NCBI GenBank assembly: GCA_038239345.1
Contig: JBBSEX010000033.1
Location: 1 to 31,408 of the forward strand
DNA length: 31,408 nt
Source of the DNA: JBBSEX01 sp038239345
Lineage (GTDB): Bacteria > Acidobacteriota > Terriglobia > Bryobacterales > Bryobacteraceae
Direction of reading: 5' to 3'
In this document: in pieces, positions 15,320-22,952 of the stretch
How the letters are laid out: each line of letters opens with the position of its first letter
How positions within the stretch are numbered: position 1 is the first letter of the stretch
Made by a program: the position numbers and the translations under genes
The notes under the pieces: model-generated
Seen by the model: the letters and a program-made list of their open reading frames with translations, nothing else
Databases searched by the model: none
Told to the model about the DNA's origin: nothing

Positions 15320-16601
15320 ATGCGCTTCACAGCTACGGTTAGATTGCTTCTGACCCTTTCCGCTGCGGCGGCGGGAACCTCGCAACTGTTCGCCCAAGGG
15401 GCTTGCGACCGGCAGATCTTTGGGGGGAACCGCCTCTCCGAGGGGTTCGACCTGGGAGTCAATACCTCCGGTGGCAAGACTATTGGGTTTCGCCAGACGG
15501 GGACGCCCTGAGAATGGCCTATCCATCTGGCCAAGCGTGGGGCGCGGTATTCATCACGGTTGGCCGTCCCCAGAATCCACCGCGGCCTTCGGTGGATCTC
15601 TCTGCCTGTGCGACCCTCCTGGTCGAGATTCGGGGGACTCCCGGAACAACCCTTGAAATCGGCGTCAAGGACAAAGATCAACCCGACGATGGTAATGAGC
15701 AGAAAGTCATTCTCCCTGTTTTCAATGGGTATCGGACTTACGCTATTCCACTTTCGATGTTTAGCCGAGCCAAACTCCAGCAGATCTACATCCCAACTGA
15801 ATTCGTCTTTGGCGGTCCGGGCGACCAGACTGTTTGGTTCCGCTCCATAAGATACTCCTCCGCTCCGGCCCCGATCTCCAGCCAGGTGCTCAACGGTGCT
15901 TCGTTTCTCCCTGGGGCGGGGCCGGGTATGTGGGTCAGCATCAAGGGGCAGAATCTGTCTACTTCCTCGCGGGCGTGGGAGGATCGCGACTTCCAAGGGT
16001 CGAGGCTCCCTACGGCGCTCGACGGGGTGCGGGTGAACGTGAATGATCGTGATATGGCGGTCGCCTACGTGAGCCCAACTCAAATCAACGCGATGTTCTT
16101 CCATGACATCCCAACGGGCCCATCCGTCTATGTCAGCGTTACGAGTTCCTTGGGCACGAGTGTTCCGATCCGGGTGGCGATTCCGCCGACGTTCCCGGCG
16201 TTTTTCACGTTGTCGCCCCGGGACGGCCGTTATATCGCGGCTGTGCACCTGGATGGGGTGATAGTGGGCCCCCAGGGATTGTACGGGCCCAATTTCACGA
16301 CACGTCCGGCAAAGCCCGGGGACACGATCCTTGTCTTTGGCACTGGCTTTGGGCCGACGAGTCCGCTCCCCGTTGCTGGGGAAATCGTTCCGGCGCCGCT
16401 ATCGCTTCCGAGTGCTGCAAGTCTTTCGGTCCGCGTGGGGGGTCCACGCTGGCCGCCCTTAGCTTTGCAGGTCTGGTCGGGCCTGGGCTTTATCAATTCA
16501 ATCTGACCGTTCCTAACGTCACGGACGGAGATCAGAGGCTGTTCGTCGATCTGGGGGGCGTCGGGATGCAGCAGGAAGCGTATCTAACGGTGCAGCGATA
16601 G
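15320..16601 (+). pseudogene. Secreted protein with TIGR03437 Solibacter C-terminal module, two frameshifts
   Basis: The gene starts with a signal peptide (MRFTATVRLLLTLSAAAAG...FAQG). A carbohydrate-binding-like beta region follows (LVEIRGTPGTTLEIGVKDKD ... IPLSMFSRAKLQQIYI). The C-terminal half is the TIGR03437-type module: VLNGASFLPGAGPGMWVSIK, YVSPTQINAMFF, PAKPGDTILVFGTGFGPTSP, and finally STLAALSFAGLVGPGLYQFN through to the stop at 16599-16601. This module is greatly expanded in Solibacter-like Acidobacteriota, and its exact function is unknown. The frame changes near 15470 and again in a six-G run at 16437-16442, each consistent with one base lost or gained. It is therefore either a young pseudogene or a gene with sequencing errors. 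Together with the GH17 tail it suggests extracellular glycan handling. Confidence 0.75.
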
Positions 16602-16716
16602 CCGTCTGCATCTCTTGGGTGTCGGGTCGACACTGTTAGCAGTCGTGAGCCGCATTGGCGGTCTAGTTCCCGCCGCAAATTGACGACACTCTGAAAGCGA
16701 CGAGTCGAGCTGCTTA
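16602..16716. other. Convergent intergenic region
   Basis: This stretch lies between the 3' ends of the TIGR03437 gene and the minus-strand hypothetical operon. GTGTCG and CGACAC (16619-16624 and 16628-16633) can pair, but no T-run follows. I see no gene here. Confidence 0.4.
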
Positions 16717-17424
16717 CTAGGTTTGGGTTCGTTGTCCTTCGCTTTGCCTAATTCGCAGGCGGGCTTCTCCTGCTCCCGCCCTGGATATCAGCACGCGTGC
16801 GAACGAACCGAAGATTCTCCAACCGACAAGAGAGAGTGAACAGAGGCGTCGGGCCAACAGGAGGTCATCAATGCGAATCTGCGCGATGCCGTCGAAGCGA
16901 ACCGAGTAGCCCAGGGTTGGCGGATTCTCTTCCGGGAAGGGCGGCAAGTAAAGATCGCGTCGGCTCCGAAAGCTCAACAGTTGGTGGAGGGTGGATTTCA
17001 GAGCGTCTCCGTCACCGACGATGGGATGGACGCTGAGCAGAGACGCATACTCACGCCTCCCGGGAACGAGATCACAGGTCGAATTCAGCACGGCAAACAG
17101 GGGCGTGCCGGTCACTCGTTCACCGAAGAAGTAGGCAGACTCGGTTGTAATCACATCGCCCTGAAGAACGAAGAACCTGTCTTCGTCCGCGGCAATCCTG
17201 CCGTCCGCCAACGCATCTTCATACGTGATCGGCTCCAAACAAATGCTGCCCGGTTGGGCGAACGCAATCTGTCGTTGCGCGGTCTTCTTAAAGCGTTCGC
17301 TGACTGCGGACTCGATCACGTTGACCGCCTCGTCGGAGTGCGAGATGGCCGATAACCGGCTCTCAAGTTCAGCGAAGAACTGCTCGTAATCATCCCGTTG
17401 CGCCGGCTGATTAGCCAGACTCAA
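16717..17424 (-). CDS. Conserved-looking hypothetical protein (235 aa), second gene of a two-gene operon
   Basis: I do not recognise this protein. It has no signal peptide or transmembrane segment, so it is probably cytoplasmic. A helical N-terminus (residues 1-50) precedes a mixed region with DRFFVLQGDVITTESAYFFG and then FAVLNSTCDLVPGRREYASL near residues 112-131. The last stretch recalls proteins with a (S/N)xxCDL(V)xGR motif found near phage and defence genes, but that link is tentative. A basic tail (SRAGAGEARLRIRQSEGQR) ends the protein. The ATG overlaps the upstream gene's stop by four bases (ATGA), so the two proteins are made in a fixed ratio. The arrangement would suit a toxin-antitoxin or sensor-effector pair. 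Confidence 0.7.
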   Translation of the reverse strand: MSLANQPAQRDDYEQFFAELESRLSAISHSDEAVNVIESAVSERFKKTAQRQIAFAQPGSICLEPITYEDALADGRIAADEDRFFVLQGDVITTESAYFFGERVTGTPLFAVLNSTCDLVPGRREYASLLSVHPIVGDGDALKSTLHQLLSFRSRRDLYLPPFPEENPPTLGYSVRFDGIAQIRIDDLLLARRLCSLSLVGWRIFGSFARVLISRAGAGEARLRIRQSEGQRTQT

Positions 17425-17873
17425 CGCTTTGCCACCCGCTTTTGAAGTTCAACAGGATCGGTGATGACTTCATCGTCTTCCGGTACTAAGGGTGGGGGGG
17501 CAAGGGGCTCTACCTGCTTCGTGCTTAGAAAGCCAGCAGAATACTGTGCTGCTAGATGCAGCAACAGCTCGACGGCGGAGTCCGATTCCGGGTGATCCCG
17601 CATAACCTTGACGGCTCGCATGATCGTGCCTAGACCAACCTTCAGGCGGTCGGCTTCAGTTGCCATCCCTACTAGACACTGGAAGTCCTCGTCTCGAACA
17701 AGTCGAAAGATTCCGGCCTTCGTGCGCAGGGTTCCCACTTGGCCCGCCGCCAAAGCTTCCAAGCCGGGCGAACCGGCAATACGGAATTGTTCAAAGGATG
17801 CCCACTCCGGCCCTGGGTGGAGAGTAGGGTGCGCGCGTTCAGGAGTTGGATACGGGAGTTGCAGAGTAGCCAT
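17421..17873 (-). CDS. Small hypothetical protein (150 aa), first gene of a two-gene operon
   Basis: No family is recognised. From the ATG at 17873 the protein reads MATLQLPYPTPERAHPTLHP, then a helical centre (FRLVRDEDFQCLVGMATEAD, then RLKVGLGTIMRAVKVMRDH) and a proline- and acid-rich tail (PLAPPPLVPEDDEVITDPVE). The frame is open for 67 codons further upstream. I chose the internal ATG because the putative promoter (17890-17918) lies within that upstream stretch and the upstream residues look non-coding. The small size, position before a larger overlapping gene and repeat-bearing promoter resemble an antitoxin or regulator, but no DNA-binding fold is certain. Confidence 0.65.
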   Translation of the reverse strand: MATLQLPYPTPERAHPTLHPGPEWASFEQFRIAGSPGLEALAAGQVGTLRTKAGIFRLVRDEDFQCLVGMATEADRLKVGLGTIMRAVKVMRDHPESDSAVELLLHLAAQYSAGFLSTKQVEPLAPPPLVPEDDEVITDPVELQKRVAKR

Positions 17874-17889
17874 GGCAAACCTCACTGGA

Positions 17890-17918
17890 ATAGTAGCACA
17901 GAACCAACGAAAATACAA
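17890..17918 (-). promoter_or_regulatory. Putative sigma70 promoter of the hypothetical two-gene operon
   Basis: On the minus strand a TTGTAT -35 box (17918-17913) is separated by exactly 17 bases from a TACTAT -10 box (17895-17890). The box ends 16 bases before the ATG at 17873, so the leader must be very short. The tandem repeats at 17905-17930 overlap the -35 box. Confidence 0.6.
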
Positions 17919-17931
17919 CGAAATAACAACG
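17905..17931 (+). repeat. 11-bp tandem repeats over the -35 box (candidate operator)
   Basis: CAACGAAAATA (17905-17915) is followed directly by CAACGAAATAA (17916-17926) and then by CAACG (17927-17931). The 11-bp spacing equals about one helical turn, as for a protein binding side by side on one DNA face. The overlap with the -35 box suggests autorepression. The regulator is unknown. Confidence 0.5.
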
Positions 17932-18175
17932 GTGGCGTATCCTCCTGTCCGAATCAGGTTGCTGTCACTGCAGAACGTTGGTCGCGACCCAGCACTTGGC
18001 AAGAGGACGGTTCCATGCTGTCCGTTTTTATGTTCCATTGGCGCGCTCAGGCGAGTTAAGTCACATGTATTCATGGGAATGAAGTTACAGCGGTAGAACC
18101 TGGCTTCTCAAGCAGAAGCAATTTCTGCTCTTCCCCTAAACTGATGAATCTGTTATGCTTAGTGGGTCCAGACGA

Positions 18176-18209
18176 GCGGGAGTAATTCAGTTGGTAGAAT
18201 GCCAGCTTC
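18176..18209 (+). other. tRNA-Gly 5' half remnant (candidate attachment site)
   Basis: GCGGGAGTAATTCAGTTGG and the following TAGAATGCCAGCTTCC match the acceptor stem, D arm and 5' anticodon arm, with a TCC-type loop, of a bacterial tRNA-Gly. The 3' half is absent. The sequence instead continues into a hairpin, and an integrase gene starts 85 bases downstream. This fits a tRNA split by site-specific integration or later rearrangement. Confidence 0.6.
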
Positions 18210-18227
18210 CTGCTGGCGTTTTTGTTT
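18199..18227 (+). terminator. Intrinsic-terminator-like hairpin at the tRNA-Gly remnant
   Basis: GCCAGC (18201-18206), a five-base loop and GCTGGC (18212-18217) form a strong stem, followed by GTTTTTGTTT. The 5' arm is the tRNA anticodon stem itself, so the hairpin was created at the break point. It could shield the integrase gene from upstream transcription. Confidence 0.5.
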
Positions 18228-18293
18228 CCAAGCACTTGTGACCATGCTGTCCTGTTTGCTGTCCATCGCGAATCATGGTATTCGGATGGCAGC

Positions 18294-20330
18294 ATGGCTC
18301 GTGTCAACATCGTCAAGCGCATTAAGAGCGACGGCCGCTGGGTCATGCGCTCGGTTCCCAAGAAGCCGAATGGTGAATGGGATTGGAAGACTCTCCCCGA
18401 AGGCCGCTACTACGTCGAGTGGTATGACGAGGGCGCGCGACGCCGGGAGCAGGCTGGTTCGACCGTCGCACAAGCGCTCGAAGTTCAGCGGCGCAAAAAA
18501 CACCAGATCGACGGGCTTCAATTGGGGCTCGTTTCCACGCGCAAACTCGCGCCACCTCCTCCGGTGCCGATCGATACGGGCCGCGCTTTGCGCGTGTTGA
18601 TCAACCGGTACCTCGATCAGGTCGATACCCTGAAGAAGCCGAACACGTATCGAAAGTACGCGGCGGTTCTCGACAGATTCGCGGACTACTTCAAGGACCG
18701 GCAGTTCGAAAGCGTCTCCACTGATGAGCTGAACGACTTCGTGGTGCATCTCAAGAAGAGTGGCATGGAGGCGAACACGGTCCTGCACAACGTCGTGATC
18801 ATCGCGCAGTTCTTCAAGCGGAGCGGTCGCGGCGGCATCATGCGTCAACTGCATCTGCCCGAGCGCACCACTTCGTTGCCAGTGGCTTACACGGATGAGG
18901 AGTTGGAGAAGTTCTTCGTGGCCTGCGATGACTTCCATCGTGCGCTCTACTCGACGTTTCTGATGACGGGATTCCGCGAGCAGGAAGTGATGTTGTTCCG
19001 CCTGCTCCTGACAGGCCTCGATGATTCTGCCGTCACCGAAGATGCTCCATTGCCAACAGAGGCAAAGCCAAACGTTGAGCGTCCATCCATTCGGCCAGAC
19101 GTTCTTGCGCAGATGATCAGCGATTATGAGGATGAACTTGCGCAACTGGCTGAAAAGCCCGATGCTCTCGATGCGCAGGAAACCGCAATCGAGGAGCAGC
19201 TCGATGAGTTGCAAGCATCTCTGGCCACTATGGAAGGTCGGCTTTCGCAGACCAGTCAACAGCGGAAAGAGGTTTACGACCGCTACGGCAGACTAACGGC
19301 GCGAAACAACGAAATCACCGAGTTGCACGAGCGTTTCCGGCTACTGGACGCCCAGTATACGAATGACATCAAAAGGCTCGGAGCTATAGAGGAGTCTGGA
19401 CAATTCTTCGTTCTGCGCGATCCGATGGCATGCCCGCTTTGCGGCGCTCAGCCTCAAGGTCAAAACCACGATGCAGCCTGCGACGGAAACGTCGCAGCCG
19501 TTACCCAGGCCGCTGCGGCGGAGACCGCTAAAATACGCCTGCTGCAATCTGAACTGCACGGCACGATAGCAGCGCTCACGACGGAACAGGTCGAGGTCGT
19601 TACCGAACGGAAGTCCGTCGAACGGGAATGGCGGAAATACCAGCAACAGATCGAGACTGCTCTTTCACCCGATTTTTCGGAAGCCCGGAAGAAACACGCC
19701 GCACTCGTAGAGAAGCGCTCTCAAGTGCAGCAAGCCATCGTCATCTACAAGCGCATTCAGAACCTGAAAAGGCGTCTGGATGAGCCGAAACCCACGGCGG
19801 CGCCAGAGAAACCAATCGAGAAAGAAGACGCGCCGGACGTCGAGCAATATATACCAAAGACGGCCTTGGGTGCGTTCTCGAAAATAGTCGAACAGATTCT
19901 TAACGAGTGGCACTTCCCCGATGCCACGAACGTATATTTTGATGAAGGAAAGCGCGATGTCGTCATTGGTGACAGATCGCGCGGGAGCCGAGGCGCGGGT
20001 CTTTGTGCCATCACCTACTCTGCGTTTACGCTTGCGCTATTCGAGTACTGCCGCTCGCGCAAAATGCCACATCCCGGCTTCGTAATTCTGGACTCGCCCC
20101 TGATCGCCTACAAAGAACCGAAGATTGAAGATGAAGGAATTGCAGGCACGGACCTGAAACCTCGCTTCTACGAATATCTCGAAAGCTTCGTGGGAGAAGA
20201 GCAGATTTTCATCGTAGATAACACGGACCCGCCCGCTGCTTTCATTCCCAAGGCGACACATTTCACGAAGAACCCAAAGATACCGCGCTATGGGCTGTTT
20301 CCGGACCTGAAAAAGCCCGCGAAGCCGTAG
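18294..20330 (+). CDS. In-frame fusion: tyrosine recombinase N-terminal half + Rad50/SMC-like ATPase C-terminal half
   Basis: This 678-aa frame joins two unrelated proteins. Residues 1 to about 232 are a tyrosine integrase: an N-terminal arm (MARVNIVKRIKSDGRWVMR), a SAM-like core-binding domain (NTYRKYAAVLDRFADYFKD) and the first catalytic arginine in TGFREQEVM. The later HxxR and Tyr residues are missing. From LFRLLLTGLDDSAV onward it is an SMC/Rad50-like protein. This part has long coiled coils, a zinc-hook-like CPLCG with C380, C383, H392 and C396, and the Walker B/signature end PGFVILDSPL near residue 600. The SMC N-terminus with Walker A is gone, so neither half should work alone. The start is the ATG at 18294; an upstream ATG at 18222 lies in the hairpin T-run. 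The nuclease gene follows 14 bases after the stop. Confidence 0.75.
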   Translation: MARVNIVKRIKSDGRWVMRSVPKKPNGEWDWKTLPEGRYYVEWYDEGARRREQAGSTVAQALEVQRRKKHQIDGLQLGLVSTRKLAPPPPVPIDTGRALRVLINRYLDQVDTLKKPNTYRKYAAVLDRFADYFKDRQFESVSTDELNDFVVHLKKSGMEANTVLHNVVIIAQFFKRSGRGGIMRQLHLPERTTSLPVAYTDEELEKFFVACDDFHRALYSTFLMTGFREQEVMLFRLLLTGLDDSAVTEDAPLPTEAKPNVERPSIRPDVLAQMISDYEDELAQLAEKPDALDAQETAIEEQLDELQASLATMEGRLSQTSQQRKEVYDRYGRLTARNNEITELHERFRLLDAQYTNDIKRLGAIEESGQFFVLRDPMACPLCGAQPQGQNHDAACDGNVAAVTQAAAAETAKIRLLQSELHGTIAALTTEQVEVVTERKSVEREWRKYQQQIETALSPDFSEARKKHAALVEKRSQVQQAIVIYKRIQNLKRRLDEPKPTAAPEKPIEKEDAPDVEQYIPKTALGAFSKIVEQILNEWHFPDATNVYFDEGKRDVVIGDRSRGSRGAGLCAITYSAFTLALFEYCRSRKMPHPGFVILDSPLIAYKEPKIEDEGIAGTDLKPRFYEYLESFVGEEQIFIVDNTDPPAAFIPKATHFTKNPKIPRYGLFPDLKKPAKP

Positions 20331-20344
20331 GTTTTGCGAAGACG

Positions 20345-21361
20345 ATGAAACTCAGTGACCGCACTATCGAGAACTTGGCAAAGGTGGTCACGGGAGATGC
20401 GCAGCGTTTTCCCTATCGCACCGGATCTGAACTAACAAAATTTTTCAAACGTTGCGGCCTGTCATTTGTTCACGATGGAACCACCCGCGCAACGTGGACC
20501 TCAGAGCGGCTCGCGGAGCTAAATCTGGGTTCAGCCCAGTCCGCTGATCTGCCATCTGCCGATCTATGCCGCGTCATCACAGAACTGTTCGATCCTGACG
20601 ATTATGAAGATCACAACGATGATAGGGCAGACAGCAAGGGTTTGGTCAGCATGGAAGAGTATGCCGCCATCGACGAATCGCTACCAGCACTCAACAGAAT
20701 CATCGCTCGACACGGTCTTGTAGCCTATCTCGACGAGTCGGGCCAATGCCACCTGAGAAGCACTGGAACCGGTGTCAGCACTGCCAACCTGACCCAACAG
20801 ACCCGCCCCCTTTCCGCCGAGGAGATCGTTCAACGCCAGAAACTGGCCGCGTTCCTCAACACCGCGAGCGAAGATGGTTTCATCGAAAAGGTCTTAGTTC
20901 CACTGTTCCAGCGTCTCGGTTTCCGACGCGTCAGTTTGACCGGCCACAAAGACAAATCGCTTGAGTTCGGCAAAGACCTGTGGATGAAGTACCAACTTCC
21001 CACCAGTCATTGGCTATATTTCTGTGCGCAGGTAAAGAAGGGCAAGATCGATTCCAACAATGCCAGCGGCAGCAAGAACGTGTCCAACGTCCTCACACAG
21101 GCTCGGATGGCGATTGAACATCCTATCTTCGATTCGGAAACAAACCGGAACGTGTTGCTCGATCATCTATTCCTTATATCGGCAGGAGAGATTACCAAAG
21201 CGGCTCGCTCCTGGCTTGTTACGCAACTCGATCAGAGCCAGCGTCGCCATATCATCTTCATGGACCGCGACGAATTTCTTGACCAGTCCGCGCGCATCCT
21301 GATCGATCTACGCCTTGCCGAGGAGCCTCCCTCGACGACCGACGATAACCTTCCCTTCTGA
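20345..21361 (+). CDS. Defence-type PD-(D/E)XK endonuclease with AbiJ-like N-terminal domain
   Basis: The first 80 residues (MKLSDRTIENLAKVVTGDAQ, then FPYRTGSELTKFFKRCGL) resemble the AbiJ N-terminal domain 3 found at the front of abortive-infection effectors. The C-terminal half looks like an Mrr-type PD-(D/E)XK nuclease: an acidic residue in EFGKDLW (D211) and AQVKKGK (Q229, K231) supply the usual D...(E/Q)xK triad. A DNA-cleaving effector controlled by the adjacent SMC-like ATPase is the simplest model. The 338-aa frame is intact although its ATPase partner has lost its N-terminus. The 14-base gap to the upstream stop supports co-transcription. The nuclease call is fairly firm; the AbiJ-NTD3 label is from memory and tentative. 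Confidence 0.65.
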   Translation: MKLSDRTIENLAKVVTGDAQRFPYRTGSELTKFFKRCGLSFVHDGTTRATWTSERLAELNLGSAQSADLPSADLCRVITELFDPDDYEDHNDDRADSKGLVSMEEYAAIDESLPALNRIIARHGLVAYLDESGQCHLRSTGTGVSTANLTQQTRPLSAEEIVQRQKLAAFLNTASEDGFIEKVLVPLFQRLGFRRVSLTGHKDKSLEFGKDLWMKYQLPTSHWLYFCAQVKKGKIDSNNASGSKNVSNVLTQARMAIEHPIFDSETNRNVLLDHLFLISAGEITKAARSWLVTQLDQSQRRHIIFMDRDEFLDQSARILIDLRLAEEPPSTTDDNLPF

Positions 21362-21683
21362 ACCGCGATATGTCGCCCAGTGTGTAGCTTGACGGCCGAT
21401 CAGTTGACGAGAAACGCGCAACTCGCTGATCTGCTCGCCGGCCTGAACAGCAATGAAAGCCCCTGCCGCCAAAGCAAACACAAACGAGAACCAGCCCATC
21501 TTCTTCTACCTCAAACCTCAGGGCACGTTTTTCGCAGCGCCGTTGATATTGTCGGAACCCTGTATCCAAATCCCTGCCACTTCCGACGTCTTGAGTCTGC
21601 CCGCCAAACCTGAAAGAAATCTGAATGCCATGCCGAGTACAGCTGCTCGAAATGACGTCAAGTCACGGCGGGAGAGGGTGACC
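21362..21683. other. Intergenic region between nuclease gene and MFS gene (convergent)
   Basis: This 322-bp stretch holds only a possible transporter gene scrap at 21437-21499. I see no terminator with a clear T-run and no other gene. Confidence 0.4.
21437..21499 (-). pseudogene. Possible N-terminal scrap of a DMT/YdcZ-type transporter
   Basis: From an ATG at 21499 the minus strand reads MGWFSFVFALAAGAFIAVQAG, a hydrophobic first helix typical of DUF606/YdcZ transporters. GAGG lies about 12 bases upstream. The sequence then becomes polar and unrelated (EQISELRVSRQLIG...) and stops at 21308. If correct, this is another gene cut shortly after its start. It is very short, so chance is possible. 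Confidence 0.35.
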
Positions 21684-22952
21684 TTAGCACGCCAGCGTTA
21701 AATCCGCATCAGGAACACGGCCCAGCCACCATCCCACCAGGCCAATCAAAGCGCAGGCTACTCCAAAGACTGTAAACGTTGATGGGACACCCAGCAGCGT
21801 ACCCGCCCAGCCTGCCGCCGGATACGTGATCAACCAGCATGCGTGTGTGAGCGCGAAATGCACCGCATAGGCTTTTCCGCGCTCCGCCTCGGACGTATGC
21901 TCAGCCAGCAAAGTCATCGATGGGATTGCAATTAGAGCCTGCCCGGCTCCATTCCCGATCCACATAACAATGAACAGCCATAACGGCGGCACAAACATAC
22001 CGGGCAAAAGTACGGCCGTCAAGAGAACGGGTCCCAGCAGGAGCGCGCGAGCACTCCATTTGTGTCGCAAAGCGTGGAGTTCCACGTCACTATGAGAGCC
22101 TTTTTCAAACCGCCCGCTCCATTGGTTCAACAGCATCGTCATCAATGACGAGCCGGCGCCCACCGCCGCCATGGTAAGAGCAAATGTCAGTTCAGTTTCG
22201 CCGAGTTGCTTTCGTACATAGACTACAGTCAGCACGATTGCGGCTGCGCCCGCCGTGGCTTCCGCGAAGCTCAGCAATAGAGCCTGTCGAAGGGCGGGCA
22301 CGCGGAACAGAATGCGAACGCCCGTCGTGATCTCGCCCAGAAACGATGAAACCGAGAATCGCGCGTGAACTCCCGCCACGAACGGAATGGCTACGGAGGC
22401 AACCAGGGCCGCGGAAATAAAATATGTGAACGCGTCGAACCAGAAGACCCATTGGATACCCAGCCAGGCGACCAATAGTCCCGCAAGTGCCGGACTGGCG
22501 ACGGATTCCACGTCTGACGCGACGCGCGAGAGCGATAACGCCTTTACATAATGCTCCTTTCCCGCTATCGAGGGGATGGTCGCCTCAAATACAGGAGTGA
22601 AAAACGCGGTCAATGCATTAATGCCAAACACCATCGCGTATACCTGCCAGGTGGTGGTGATGAAAGGGAAAAGTGAAAGCAGGGCAAAGCGTCCCAGGTC
22701 GGCGGCAATCAGAATGTATTTCCGATTCATGAAGTCCGCCATGATGCCGGCCGGCTGCGAAAACAAAAGAAATGCGAGGATGCGAAGCATCAGGGCCTGG
22801 CCTATCACCACCGCTCCCGCCCCACTGCCAGCCAGTTTGAAAACGAACAGAGTCAAGCCGATGGTGGTTACTCCACTGCCGAGCAGTGAAACAATCTGTG
22901 CGGCGAAAAGTGAGACGAAGTTCCGATTTCGCCAGAGCGATGTGTCACTCAC
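21684..22952 (-). CDS. MFS transporter, last gene of the metal efflux operon
   Basis: This 422-aa major facilitator superfamily protein has about 12 hydrophobic segments. The first half begins LWRNRNFVSLFAAQIVSLLGSG, and the loop 2-3 region is SQPAGIMADFMNRKYILI. It resembles the MFS_3/enterobactin-exporter-like group that exports small molecules across the inner membrane. Its substrate cannot be read from the sequence. The GTG start overlaps the TGA stop of czcA by four bases (GTGA), so it is translationally coupled to the RND pump and probably serves metal or general efflux. The frame is intact. Confidence 0.85.
   Translation of the reverse strand: MSDTSLWRNRNFVSLFAAQIVSLLGSGVTTIGLTLFVFKLAGSGAGAVVIGQALMLRILAFLLFSQPAGIMADFMNRKYILIAADLGRFALLSLFPFITTTWQVYAMVFGINALTAFFTPVFEATIPSIAGKEHYVKALSLSRVASDVESVASPALAGLLVAWLGIQWVFWFDAFTYFISAALVASVAIPFVAGVHARFSVSSFLGEITTGVRILFRVPALRQALLLSFAEATAGAAAIVLTVVYVRKQLGETELTFALTMAAVGAGSSLMTMLLNQWSGRFEKGSHSDVELHALRHKWSARALLLGPVLLTAVLLPGMFVPPLWLFIVMWIGNGAGQALIAIPSMTLLAEHTSEAERGKAYAVHFALTHACWLITYPAAGWAGTLLGVPSTFTVFGVACALIGLVGWWLGRVPDADLTLAC

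Noticed and set aside
15082..16248. 388-codon open frame on the minus strand
   Set aside because: It is antisense to the GH17 tail and TIGR03437 gene, which carry real family motifs.
18273..19259. 328-codon open frame on the minus strand
   Set aside because: It is antisense to the integrase/SMC frame; no motif supports it.
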